DNA from: Euphorbia lathyris
Lineage: Eukaryota; Streptophyta; Magnoliopsida; Malpighiales; Euphorbiaceae
Assembly: GCF_963576675.1 (NCBI RefSeq)
Contig: NC_088915.1
Span: forward strand, 2,919,001 to 2,983,000
Direction of reading: 5' to 3'
DNA: 64,000 bases
Shown: positions 1 to 11,414 of the stretch, in pieces
Numbering within the stretch: position 1 is the stretch's first letter
How the letters are laid out: each line of letters begins with the position of its first letter
Translations under genes and position numbers: made by a program
Notes under the pieces: generated by a model
What the model saw: the letters and a program-made list of their open reading frames with translations, nothing else
What the model was told of the DNA's origin: nothing
Database searches by the model: none

Positions 1-2428
1 CTAAATTCACAGTGTTCCATCAACAGCTACATTAGCACTAAAATGCTCAAACATTGTGGGTACATAATCATGCCAAGAAATACATCTTTTTTTCTTAATT
101 AAAAAAATAAGATTGAGAGAAAGTGATTTGTCTCTGGTCAAAAGGGCCACTTGATCACTTGAGCACTAAAGCTGAACTGTCACTTATTTGACTGTTATTC
201 AATTGTCATCAGACCTTCAAAACATCAATTACGTCTAAAATATTTAATGTGTTATAAAACAATTACAAAAATATGTTAAAATGCAAGCAACTAACTCTAA
301 AATAAACATGTTAATCACACTATGTTTTGTCAATGTGTCTAAATTTTTATGGTAGAACTAATATAATTTCAAATAATCAACAAAAAAAAATGTATGAAAT
401 GCTTCAATTTATCAACCAACTTGTTTAGAAGGTTTAATATGACAATTAAATAGCAGTTAAACCAGCTTTTTCAAATTTTCAATAACGTAATGCTGAATTT
501 GATCTTATTTAGAAACGTTAGGTTAACGTTGAACTATGTCATACATTAAAGCTAAATTTCTGCTTAGAAAAAGTTAATTTCATCATTATCTCAAAAAATC
601 ACAATTAAACCTAAGTGTTGATGAAAGGAATATATAAAAATCTAATAAATTAAATAGAAATGTTATTCTTAAATTTAAAAAATATATAAACAAATGGATC
701 CTGTAAAGAAACCCTAGGTCATAAAAGTTAATTACAAAAATACCCTCCCAAATCTCATATATAAATAAAATGATTCATGGACAGAAACCCTAGCCTTCCA
801 AATCTCATATATTTGCAGCAACCCTCCACCAACATTGTCTTCTTTTATCAAGAAATTCTCAATCTCTATCAATCACATTGAATTTACTTGAAAAAAATTA
901 AGGTATTCTTTATGTCGTTCATCAAATGAACTGTAGCTTTCAATTGGAGAAGAGTTCGTTGCTCTGCTCGTGCTCTTAGAAGAAATGTATAAATACTCAC
1001 TCTCATTACTTGTTTGTATGTATTTTCATTTGATGGGATTCAAAAATATGTCAACAAATTCCTTGCACTGATTTTTAGTTGGTTTTTCTAATCTAGCCAA
1101 AGCTCCTAATTTTAATATATATGTATGGCTTTCAAATTTAAACTTTGAGTTGTACCTTTAAATTTATACCTATAATGTTTTGTGGAATTTGTTATTTTGG
1201 GTTATTAAGTTTCTGAACCTACATGTATAATTTGTATCCTTGCTTATGAAGGATATGGATATTGAGTCCTTTTTTTCTAAATGAAAACAAATATGAATAG
1301 ATCTACCTTGGAATGTTTAAGAAATTAAAAAAAACTGATCATATCTAGAATGATAGTGAAAAATTTGAATCCATCTAAAAGACAAATGATTTTTACTTAG
1401 TTAATTTTGTGCAGGAAATATGACATTTAAGAAATATGAAGAAAATCCATATTAAGATAGGAGTGCTTCAACAGATCTTCAGAAACAGGAAGAAAGAAAA
1501 GATATATTCTGACACTGATTGCAGAATGTCGCCGGCGAAAACAATCTCTGCTGACAACAAGGAGGATGATAAGAGGCTGCAAGTAAGTTTATCGTTTATG
1601 TTAACATGTCCCTCTTGCATTTTAATTTGCATTATTTAAGTAGTTTATGTTTCTGTATAGTTGTTTTTATTGATTGGTCCATTGTGTTATTATATTGTAC
1701 GATACCATCAAATGCCTTTATCCAGTGTTATTTATTTTCAAAAGTTCATGTGTGGTCCTTATTTCATATTGTCATTTTGGTTTTGCTGATTTTTGTATGT
1801 TGCTTAAACTGTTCAAACTTGATGAAACTCATGATGTAAGACATTCTTATGACCAGTTATGATTAGTTCAATTAGTTTTGGCCTTATCCTCTTGACTAGA
1901 TTATGGTTGTATAACTTGTCATCAGTCATTTTTAATTCATACTACTCCTTCATGCTATCTCAACCTGATATTTATTGTATTTCGGCCAATTTCTCAAAAT
2001 TTGTCAATTTGAGGGCTGAGCTATATAATTAAGTAATAATGATATTTTATTTATGTAATAAGTGGGTTTAAATTGGATTAATCGTTATTTTTGTTGATAG
2101 AATTTGAGTGTTAGATGTGATAGTGATATTTTAATTATGTGATAAGTGGGTTTAAATTGATTAGGAGAATAAGTACGGAAAAATAGGATTTAATGACACT
2201 ATGGTGGATGATGTCTGGTTGCTTGTTTATGAAATAAAATTCCGAATTTTAACAGTTGTTTATTAGTTTAATTGATTAAAGATCTAAAGTTATTTGATGG
2301 AATTGTTAATTACTATATAAATGGTTGTGGTAGAATTGAATTAATTTAAGCTTTGGTTTTTTAGGTCAAACGTGATGAAATAACGTAATTCCTTTCAAAC
2401 CAATGGAAGCCTATGGGAATGAGATTTT
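1..2428. other. AT-rich intergenic DNA, no supported gene
   Basis: This is host-like AT-rich sequence. Short ORFs at 1436-1862 overlap one another, have no recognisable domain and look like chance. Two AAACCCTAG telo-box-like motifs lie near 709 and 783, and a GT-rich splice-donor-like site follows a short open stretch at about 1580. These could be the remains of a 5' UTR and first exons of a plant gene, but no protein family is recognisable. A short segment beginning TGATATTTTA-TTATGT-ATAAGTGGGTTTAAATTG occurs twice, near 2040 and 2127. Confidence 0.4.
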
Positions 2429-3550
2429 GCAGCAGAGATGGTATTAGCATATGTTGATTGTCGCGCGACTTGATTTCTCTTGATGATTTTAGTTAGCAGT
2501 TTCTCAAAAGGCATGTCCTTTCATTCAGACTCTTGCAAGTCTCTACTGGATTTTGGGCAACAAGAGCTTTATGCTGTATGCTACAAGGCATTTCTTGGGG
2601 GTTATGTTGAGATTGGAAATTAATAAACTATGTTTCAACTGCCTGCACTTGGTTCGTTGGTTTTGATCCATTCATGGATCTCAGCATTTATCTAGATCAC
2701 CATATTTATTGATTGTAGGAATTACTACACTTTCTTTTCCTCGAGTAATATCATCCAGATAAATGGGATATCTATTTGGCTTCAACAGAAAGTGCATCAT
2801 CATCATCTGCCTCCTCATTGTCATGGTCATCATCATAATCATCCAAAGCAATTCTAGAATCATTAGCAGACAATTTTGCAGTAGAGATGGTATTAGCATA
2901 TGTTGATTGCCGCGGGACTTGATTTCTCTTGATGATTTTAGTTAGCAGTTTCTCAAAAGGCATGTCCTTTCATTCAGACTCTTGGAAGTCTCTACTGGAT
3001 TTTGGGCAACAACAGCTTTATGCTGTATGCTAGAAGGCATTTCTTGGTGGTTATGTTGAGATTGGAAATTAATAAACTATGTTTCAACTGCCTGCATTTG
3101 GTTCGTTGGTGTTGATCCATTCATGGATCTCAGCATTTATCTAGATCACCATATTTATTCATTGTATGAATTTCTACACTATCTTTTCCTCAAGTAATAT
3201 CATCCAGATAAATGGGATATCTATTTGGCTTCAACAGAAAGTGCATCATCATCATCTGCGTCCTCGTTGTCATGGTCATCATCATAATCATCCAAAGCAA
3301 TGCTGGAATCATCAACAGACAATTTCGCAGCAGAGATGGTATTAGCATATGTTGACTGCCCCGGGCCTTCATTTCCCTTGATGATTTTAGTTAGTAGTTT
3401 CTCAAAAGGCATGTCCTTTGATTCAGATTTTTACAAGTCTCTACTGGATTTTGGGCAACAACAACTTTATGTTGTATGCTACAAGGCATTTCTTGGTGGT
3501 TATGTTGAGATTGGAAATTAATAAACTATGTTTCAACTGCCCGCACTTAG
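2429..3550. repeat. 449-bp tandem duplication, 2.5 copies
   Basis: Copy 1 is 2429-2877 and copy 2 is 2878-3326, both exactly 449 bp. Copy 3 starts at 3327, is cut by Copia-1 at 3550 and resumes at 22622 to about 22664. Each unit begins GCAGCAGAGATGGTATTAGC, with G/T or A/G variants. Each also contains a CATCATCATC-rich stretch that reads on the minus strand as an acidic run (DDYDDDHDNE...DDDD) following MPFEKLLTKIIK. The minus-strand reading (63 aa in copies 2 and 3) is kept but has no recognised family. It may be a duplicated gene fragment. Confidence 0.8.
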
Positions 3551-5413
3551 TGTTGGAGTTTAGTGTCCTATAGACAATTGTTGCAGGATACAAACTTAAT
3601 GTAAATGAATTGTTCTTTATATCATTTGTTTTTAATGAGATATATGTTTTATAACTATATAAAGGCAATCCCTTTTAAGCACTAAATAAAGTCTAATAAA
3701 AGGAAATCCGTAAGTTTGTTTAAAGTGATTATAAAGTGTTCATACAAGCATGAAGTGAGACAAAACTTTATAATAAACTAATAAACTTAAAACCACCCCA
3801 AGTCAAGTGATATGTTTAGGATTGATATATCACTGTTGAGACTTGTATGTAACAATGTCTTCTATCCGACAGAAAGCTGATCTCACAAGCTTCATATATA
3901 TAGATATCTGGACAGTTACATAGATCCGATGAAACGTCGTTCATTAGGATTGGGGATCCGATTTGAGATAACAGGATGGGTAGATTCATCCTTGTCACCT
4001 GTTCATCTCATTGGTATTAATAGGTATAACTAATCCTCAGACTCAAAGGAATGTTAATTGGTCATCCTGAATTACTGAATGTGAGACTTTGATCCTGCTG
4101 TCCCACGATCCTTAACAGAGATGACTCTGGGGTGTGAACGGTAAATGTTGGGTGTCACAGGAGGTAATATCAGGGTAGTTATACATTGGATTGAGCATTT
4201 ATCACTCCCGATTAATGGGAGATACATCCAAGGATCGCTTGTGGAGGACTCGACTCTAAATCCTTGCAAGGTGATAGCTTAAGAGTAAGAAATACAGATT
4301 TCACTTAACTTATCTATTTGAGTTGACTCGACCTATACAAGTAAAACGAACGTCTCGCTATATGTGACTTGACATCACCCATAGTCATAAGATTCAGTTC
4401 AAGGATGTAGTTGATAAAGGATCGAATTATACCGTAACTAATACGGAAAGGTTAACGACAGAGTCAACCTGTCTTCTTAACGGACTCTGGGGGAATGATT
4501 ACAGACTTGCCAATAACATACTCAGTACATCATTCCGTTATGCAAGGATTAAATATAATTCTTGAAGAAATTAATTTAATAGTTGCATACGGCCAGAAGT
4601 AGTAAGAACCTAATGGATCACACATAAGACTTGGAACCAAAAGAGAGATGGATGTCATTAATAGATGGAAGCCCAATTGAGCCCAGTAAGGCCCATTTAA
4701 ATAGAGGGGGCCGAAATTTGTATGTAATAAATAAGGAATTATTTTAATTCCATTAATCCTAATTTGATTAGGTTTGTGAATTAAATTAATTAAGAGATAA
4801 TTAAGTTAGGAGTTTTAATTAGATTAATATACTCCTATTATTATCCAATTAGGTTATTTATTATTATCCTAGATATATTAGATATATAATGAGATAATAA
4901 TTGGGAATTCTATTCCAAATTGAATTCCTATTAAGTAACCTATTCCTATCTAACTAGGGTTTAGATACAAGTGATTATATATACCCCCTCTATACATGAA
5001 TTTCGGCTAACCCTCTCTAACTAGCACAAGTGATTTTCGAAATCCCTACCTTGGAGAAAAAGAAAGAATTCGACTCCCCTAGTTCGTGGACAAGAATTCA
5101 TACGGCTTCCATCGATTGATTAATTTCATCTATCTCCCTTTTTCTTTGATCTTGTGTTGGTTAATTAGAGGCAATCTATTTTGGTTGCATCTCATACGGT
5201 TGATTCTAACTTAACCTCACCGTGTTATACTTCGTGCTTGGGAACTCGGAGAAGAATTGTGGGCGCTTGTTTAACAACGGTAGATTGTTCTTCAAAAGGT
5301 ATTTCTTCTTATCCCTCTTTATATGAAATAACGATTAACGGATCCTATGGTTAAAAGGAAGTAGGCTAAAAATTTTATATTTCCGCTGCTATACCTTAGC
5401 CTAATTTACTTCA
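3551..5413 (+). repeat. Copia-1 5' LTR
   Basis: This 1863-bp direct repeat matches 20759-22621, with TG/CA ends. It is followed directly by a tRNA-Met primer binding site. ORFs on its minus strand (3816-3998, 4072-4269) recur at the same place in the other LTR simply because the LTRs are copies. Confidence 0.95.
4976..4983 (+). promoter_or_regulatory. TATA box of Copia-1 5' LTR
   Basis: TATATATA is followed by a C-rich stretch about 430 bp before the LTR end. The position suits the U3/R promoter of a plant LTR. This is inference from position and motif only. Confidence 0.5.
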
Positions 5414-5414
5414 G

Positions 5415-5429
5415 TGGTATCAGAGCCAT
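5415..5429 (+). other. Copia-1 primer binding site (tRNA-Met)
   Basis: TGGTATCAGAGCCAT starts 2 nt after the LTR. It is complementary to the 3' end of plant initiator tRNA-Met, the usual minus-strand primer of Copia elements. Confidence 0.9.
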
Positions 5430-7194
5430 CGTTAAATCCGTTATTTCATATATGAAAATTTAGAAGTTTTCAATAGGATTGAATAAATATTTATGGTTAG
5501 GATTAATTAACAAATTGTTTGATTAATTGATTCTAAAGATAAATGAATTTTAGTTAATTATTAATTAAAATAGATTATGCGTATGTTCCTAATTATTTCG
5601 GTTGATAATCATTATAACAAAATCTATTAGTTTTATAGTTAGGTTAATAAAATTAGTTTTATTAATTCTAAAAGATAAAACGGAAATCTATTGTAGTTTT
5701 TCCTATTTCTGAAAATTGTTTTTAAAACCGTTTTAAAATCTGATATATATATATATATATGTTTTAATAAAAAATAAAAAATAAATACGACAGCGGCTCG
5801 GGTCGCGCCTCACGGCGCGACCAGCCGCTGTCGCGCGGCTGCTGCCAAACGGCAGCAGCCCAGTTTCGGGCCCCGGCCCGAATCCCACTTGATTTTAATT
5901 GTTAAAATCGGCTTGAATATAAATTGTATATATAAATATATGTTTCGGAAATTAATAGTTTTCTGTTTTGATTATCGAATGAAAATTCATTTAAAAGTTT
6001 GTTTTTACCAAGTTGTAAATCAAAGTGTTAAATGAATTGAAATCAAAATAATTGGGGCATGCATAATCGACGTTTTATATGGTCATATTAATCTAAGAAT
6101 TAATATAAAGATACAAAACGATTAGAAGTAAAATTGGATGAAAGTTAATTTGACGAGTTAATGTGATTAACCTAAATATTACATAAGACGGTTATGTAAT
6201 CAACCAATTAAATTTATTTAATTGAGTCTATGCATGTTTGGAGTTATGGACATATTTGGACCCTCTTTTAGTCTTTTGGTATTTTTGAAATAGGGCCTGC
6301 GCGTCCTGCCTTTCTATTATCTATTGTAATTTCTCCTCTCATCTGATTCCCTTCAATTCAATTGAAGTTTTCTTATAGTAGTATCGAAATTAATATGTAA
6401 TTTCAAGGCACCATGGAGAAGACGGAGGACCTAAAGAGAAATATGTAATAGTTAGTATTTCCTTAGGTTTGCCCTTTTATTCCGTCTCTGGCTCGACGGA
6501 ATAATTTAGATGATATGTCCATAACGCCAATGTATGTGAATGTATGTGTCTGATGTATGCTAAAGCAAATCAAGACTAAGTTAGATTATGAGACCTAAAT
6601 AAAATCCCTCGTTAAAAAGTTAAGTAAATAAGCAAGTTATTAAAATCGGTTGCCCCTCCCTAATATTATAATTCAGCCGGCAGTACTGGGGGCCTTTGGG
6701 TTGTTGAGCAAACTCAAGCTCGGAGTCTTATGGTAACAGCTGAATTATCGAAAGTCATTCTTTCATGAATATGGGGTAATACTTAAATTAGATTATGATA
6801 ATTGGATGAGCAAACTCATGTTGTCATAAACTAATGGGCAATATGGTTGGGATTAATGTGAATAGCATATTAGTTACTAATGTGGTTAGTAACCCAATAA
6901 CCTAGGAGTCACATTCAAGATGTGATTAATTACATGAATCTACGTAACAAATGAGACTAGCTTGTTGAGCAAACTCAAGGCGAAATCTCAGGAGTTAGGA
7001 TCCTAGCTCACTAAAGGATTTGTGAAATTCTTCGAATTAATATGGAGGGCTATTAATTTGGCAAAATAGTGGGAGCAATCTGAAATAAATTAAAAGGCCT
7101 ATAATTTTAGATTGTTATACTTTAAAGCAAATGAATGACATACGTTTACTCTTTCTCACTATCAGGTTTTGTTTAAACACACACTCTTAAAATC
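5430..7194 (+). other. Copia-1 untranslated leader
   Basis: This is a 1.8-kb leader between PBS and gag with no supported ORF. It is AT-rich except for a GC-rich hairpin cluster at 5788-5882. It also carries three copies of TGAGCAAACTCA at 6705, 6807 and 6966. A pyrimidine-rich stretch ending CTATCAG at about 7165 just before gag could be a splice acceptor, but no donor was confirmed. Confidence 0.7.
5788..5882 (+). other. Cluster of three GC-rich stem-loops in the Copia-1 leader
   Basis: Hairpin 1: an 11-bp perfect outer stem (5788-5798 with 5823-5833) and a 9-bp perfect inner stem (5801-5809 with 5814-5822), with a 2-nt bulge and TCAC loop. Hairpin 2: a 10-bp perfect stem (5837-5846 with 5851-5860) with an AAAC loop. 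Hairpin 3: a 7-bp stem (5865-5871 with 5876-5882). The surroundings are very AT-rich. The position, 370 nt after the PBS, is where retroelement RNAs commonly fold for packaging or dimerisation. That role is inference. Confidence 0.75.
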
Positions 7195-8331
7195 ATGACT
7201 AACACCGATCTGCGTTACATCCTTACCGATAACAAATTGAATGGTTCAAACTTCACCGACTCGTTTCGCAACCTCAAAATTGTTTTGAAGTTCGAAAGGA
7301 AAGGGTATGTACTTGATACACCGATACCCCCTTACCCAACTGATGATGCTCCCTACCAAGAATTTTATGCTTACTTGAAGCATAAATCTGATGATGATCA
7401 AACAGGGGACATCATACTTGCATCTCTGAAACCGGAAGTTAAAAGGCAACTACATTCAGATATGGATGCCTATTCCATGGTCAAGCACCTCAAAGAGTTA
7501 TTTGTGAATGAAACTCGGTGCGAACGCTTCGAAATAACCAAGGAGTTATATAAAAGCAAGATGCAGGTGGGCACATCTGTAATGGCACATTGTGCAAAGA
7601 TGATCAGCCTTATCACCAAGTTTTCTAGTATTGGAGATGCGATGGACCATGAACTAAGTGAAAACTTACTTCTTCAGTCCCTCCCCGAGAGTTACTCACA
7701 GTTCATAATGAACTACCAAATGAGTGGCTTGCAAACCTCTCTTGTAGAGCTTGCACATATGCTCGAGTCAGTCGAGCCCATTATAAAAGAAAACGAGGAG
7801 ATACTGGCCCTTGCTATTGAAGGATCGAGAAAAAGGAAAGGGGTCTCTCCCAATCCAAACCATCTTGATAAATGCAAGGGGGCTGTGCTCACCGAAACGA
7901 AGGGAAAGGAACCAAAGAAGCCCAAAGGAAAGTGCCACTATTGTGGTGACTTGGGGCATTGGAGGAGGAACTGCATGGAGTATCTAACCTTCCACGAGAA
8001 GGCAAATAACGGTGCTTCAGCATCTGGTATGTTTTATATTGAAATAAATACAGTTTCACAGTCTGAATCTTGGGTACTTGATACTGGATGTGGATCTCAT
8101 ATTTGTACAAATATGCAGGAGCTAAATCAGACTAAGGAACTAAAGAAAGGAAGCATAAACTTGCGAGTTGGAAATGGAGCAAGAGTTGCCACCCTCACAA
8201 TTGGAGATTATGTTTTACCTTTGCCCTCTAGGCTTGCAATAGAATTAAGGAATTGTTTATACGTTCCTGAGATGTCTCGTAACATTATTTCTATTAGCCG
8301 TCTTGTTGACGACGGTTTTCATATTTCAATA
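7195..8331 (+). pseudogene. Copia-1 gag and protease, 5' half of split gag-pol
   Basis: The ATG at 7195 opens a 379-codon frame ended by the nested element. Residues about 1-215 are a UBN2/gag-type capsid domain. A basic stretch leads to a CCHC zinc knuckle (CHYCGDLGHWRRNC, about residues 244-257). The aspartic protease motif (VLDTGCGSH) follows at about residue 296. Gag forms the virus-like particle and protease cleaves the polyprotein. The stop at 8332-8334 lies in the Gypsy-A LTR. Across the insertion the frame continues exactly at 17964 once one TSD copy is removed, so the gag half was intact when Gypsy-A landed. Confidence 0.9.
8327..8331. other. Target-site duplication of Gypsy-A (left)
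   Basis: CAATA at 8327-8331 is repeated at 17959-17963. Five bp is the usual Gypsy integration footprint. Confidence 0.95.
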
Positions 8332-8815
8332 TGATAACAAGTAGAGAAATTCGGATCAACTTCCGTCCCTGTGGGGGCGTTGTTGGGTTCGACGGGGGGA
8401 AGCTCCGATGCCAAAGTCAGTAAGATGATTCAAGAAAACAAACTGAATTGACAAAGGTTGTGAGAATGTGTACCTTGATAGCCTAGGGAATCAGGCTATA
8501 TATAGCTGTGGAGTCGTAACCTTCAGGTAACTAGAAAGTCTCCATTAATACTCCATTAATGGCGGTTACGAGTTATCTTTAACCTGGCAGTTAGCTAATT
8601 GATAACTCATTAATGATCTTTATGGCCGAGTCGGCGGCCAGCCGTTATAATGGCGAATCAGGTGAATGAAGAGATACGCCTCATAGGTCCGCCAGCGGAT
8701 CTCTCAGAACAGATCCGTGGAGATCCGCCTGCCAGCTCCCCTTTGGGGATCACTACGCGGCGTTCTTGAGGTGAATATCCCTTTTAGTCCTCGGGTTAAT
8801 ATCATGATGTTATCA
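8332..8815 (-). repeat. Gypsy-A 3' LTR
   Basis: This 484-bp LTR is nearly identical to 17475-17958. A TATATATA motif at 8497-8504 is a likely TATA box, read on the minus strand. Confidence 0.95.
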
Positions 8816-8834
8816 GAAGCCCCCCCAAAATGCC
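8816..8834 (-). other. Gypsy-A polypurine tract
   Basis: On the minus strand GGCATTTTGGGGGGGCTTC abuts the 3' LTR, the expected place and composition of the plus-strand primer. The same tract (GGGAGGG variant) occurs at 59731-59749 in Gypsy-B. Confidence 0.8.
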
Positions 8835-9112
8835 CTGAAAGTCCTTTAGGGCTTTTGAGCTCCCGCGCGCCGTCATAAACACCAGCATTAATGAGCACAT
8901 TGTTCAATGCCAATGGATGAATGACACATGTAGTGGACGCACTGTCCCAGGAAGGAGAAAACTTTATTCTTCCTCTTTCGCTTTCCCTTTCTTCTTCACT
9001 TCTTCGTTTTTACTCCATTGCTCGAAGCTTTTTCCAGGAATTTTTCAGAGTTTCGCACCAATCTTCCGATTTCTCATGTAAGTTCATTTTCTTTTGCTTA
9101 ACTTTTCTCTGG

Positions 9113-11414
9113 ATGTTTAGAAGTTCGTCTTCATCTTCTAGATCAACTTCAGAACTTTTTAATTTAACCCCTTCTCCTGAAATAGAAGTTGATTTTAGTT
9201 GGACCACTTCGTCATCGGAGAACTCTTCTTCTTCCGAGGGCACGATTAACTCTGATTTAGCTGGGTTTAGTAACTCGGCACGTAATCATTACCAAACTCG
9301 TTCCACTAGGAACCCGACTCCTTTTACTTCTATCTCCGACGCCGCTCCGGCCGGTGCATCTAGGTGGTTTCCGGGGACAATGGCCTCTTCTTTAATTCCT
9401 CCTAAGAAAAAGAATCCCCGAGCGGAGTCTACTCCGTCTCGTATGAGCGCCGCGGATCTAGTGGATCTGGCGAATCGCTTCCCCTGGATCAAGAACTATG
9501 AGACTCAGCTTGCCGCATCTCATCAACGTCCTTTCTGTCCGCCTAGCGGTTTCCTTACAGTATACTGTAGTCACGTGGAGAGAGGGTTCCGACTTCCTCT
9601 TCCGAAGATGATGGCGGACATCCTCTCCTATTTTGACATCACGGTTAGCCAGCTACATCCCAACTGCTGGTTGGATATCGCTTTAGACTGCTACCTCGCC
9701 TCAAATTTAGGAGTAGTATATACGGGTCATATCTTTAGAGCTTTTCACAAACCATCAAAATGGAAGTCTGAATCATATCTTTCGTTCGCCAAATTCGGAG
9801 TGTATTCGCCCTTTAGTGACAAAACGTCCAATGTTCATTGCTGGGATGAGAGATTCTTCTACGTGAAGATAAAAGATGGCGAACCACTGGGTTTTCCTTC
9901 ATTTTGGAATCCCAGGCCGTTACATATGGCGGGCGATATGCGAATTTTAACGGATAGTGATGAGAAGGTGGCGGAGCTCATGAAGCAGATCAAGGCGGAT
10001 GCATGGACATATGCGGATGCCTTAGCTTTCATGATGAGTGATATTCCATTGATTCGCCGGGAAGGGGATCAATTCATTTACTCAAAGATTACGCAATTTG
10101 ACCAAGGTACCTTTCATTTCTTCGTGAACTTTGATTACTTTAATGTTTTCTTTAGCAGGGGTTTATCTAAGGCTAATCACGCTCTTGCAGAGAAGCGTAA
10201 GAAGTTTCTGGAGGCTGAAGCACGCAAGAAAGATCAAGCGGCGAATCCTCAAGCCGATACTGGAAAACGTCCTGCAGAAACAGTGGTTGAGCCGCCACTA
10301 AAGAGGAGGAAGACTACCACCACTGGAGGCCTTAAGCTTATGGTGGATGCCATGAGGCCCGCCAGGCCTGCTGGGGAGATTGCACAGGTAGGTTACCGTT
10401 TATTTTTATTTGTTCATCAAGTTTTGGGCTTGAGTTCTGATCTTTGAACGTTTGTGTAGACGGTGAAGCCCGATATTGGTGGATACTGGTCCGCCAAATT
10501 TGGAGCCCAAGGATCTTTCGAGAATGAATCCATCCTAAACGATTTGGATGAGGCCTTGGGTCAGGTGGGCGAAGTGCAGAGGAACCATAACCAGATTCCT
10601 GGTTCCATTCATGCGCAAAAGGGGAAAACGGAGCTCCTCATGGTGAGTTCCTTTAGCAAGCATTTCGTTTTGCAGAAAATACTGGTCCTTCATTCCCTTT
10701 TGCTTTTTGACTGAATTGTTGAGCTTTTGACAGTTGTATTCTCGCATACGTACCATGGAAACAGAGCTCCTTCAAAACGTGGCGGATAAGGCAACCATCG
10801 AGAAGTTAGAGAAAGAGGTAGCGGAAGCCAATGCGAATATCGCTTCTGTTAATGCAAACCTCGCTTCCGCTAATGCAAACCTTGCTTCCGCCACAGCCGC
10901 CTTGGTTCTTAGGGATGCAGAAATTGAGAAGTTAAAGGCAAAGATCGTGTCTGATGCTAAAAATCACGAGGACGCCCTTGGAGAAGCGGAATATATGGCG
11001 GGTGAGCAAGCCTTTTATTACGGCGAAATGCTCATGGCGTACTTCTCACTAGCGCATCGTGAGACTAATTTCACAGATCCGCAATTCGCCATCCCCGAAC
11101 CAGAGGATGTGGCGAATTTCAACAAAATGTCAGATGCTAAGGAGTACCTCCGTGATTATGTTCGGAGATGGATGAAGGGGCCTGTGGAGGAAACCAAGCC
11201 GTCCACTACTGTCACATTAGATGAGCTTGAAGAGGTGCCCCCTAAGGCGGATGAAGGTCCGATTCTTGACCAGACTCTTCCTCTTGGTCCCACATCCTCT
11301 GTGGATAAGGAGGTATCTCCGGCTGGCGTATCTGTGGATGTGGAGAAGGAAGATCCCCAAGCAAGCGTCGTGAGCAAGGAAAGCGCAAAGGAGGATGCTC
11401 CCATTGTTACTTAG
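9113..11414 (+). CDS. Spliced antisense gene of Gypsy-A: nuclear coiled-coil protein with gypsy-type transposon domain
   Basis: Three exons, 9113-10387, 10460-10642 and 10734-11414, give about 712 residues. The introns (72 and 91 nt) have GT/AG ends and lie in phase 0. I start at the ATG at 9113 (MFRSSSSSSRST) because that start is conserved in Gypsy-B; the frame is open upstream to 8921. In order: a Ser-rich N-terminus; about residues 140-255 (SGFLTVYCSHVERGFRLPLP...) resembling Pfam Transposase_28, 'putative gypsy type transposon'; a basic NLS-like PPLKRRK near 395; a heptad-like coiled coil with ANANIASVNANLASANANLA near 500-530; the block FYYGEMLMAYFSLAH; and an acidic tail. The function is unknown. 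It lies head-on to pol. A T-rich stretch at 10107-10158 looks intronic but is in frame and too short to be removed cleanly. Confidence 0.75.
10388..10459 (+). other. Intron 1 of Gypsy-A antisense gene
   Basis: A 72-nt intron with donor CAG|GTAGGT and acceptor TGTGTAG. Gypsy-B has a 72-nt intron at the same codon boundary (58841-58912), which supports real splicing. Confidence 0.75.
10643..10733 (+). other. Intron 2 of Gypsy-A antisense gene
   Basis: A 91-nt intron with donor ATG|GTGAGT and acceptor TTGACAG. The matching Gypsy-B intron is 81 nt (58577-58657). The exon between introns 1 and 2 is 183 nt in both elements. Confidence 0.75.

Noticed and set aside
1436..1862. Overlapping short ORFs that might be exons
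   Set aside because: No domain, poor composition and overlap in different frames; AT-rich chance ORFs are likelier.
3816..4269. Minus-strand ORFs repeated almost unchanged at 21024-21477
   Set aside because: Both copies lie inside the two LTRs of Copia-1. Their conservation follows from LTR duplication, and no domain is recognisable.
10107..10158. Possible third intron (GT...GCAG, T-rich) in the Gypsy-A antisense gene
   Set aside because: At 52 nt it is shorter than typical plant introns, and removing it breaks the frame of the clearly coding sequence after it. An intron with a later 1-nt indel cannot be excluded.
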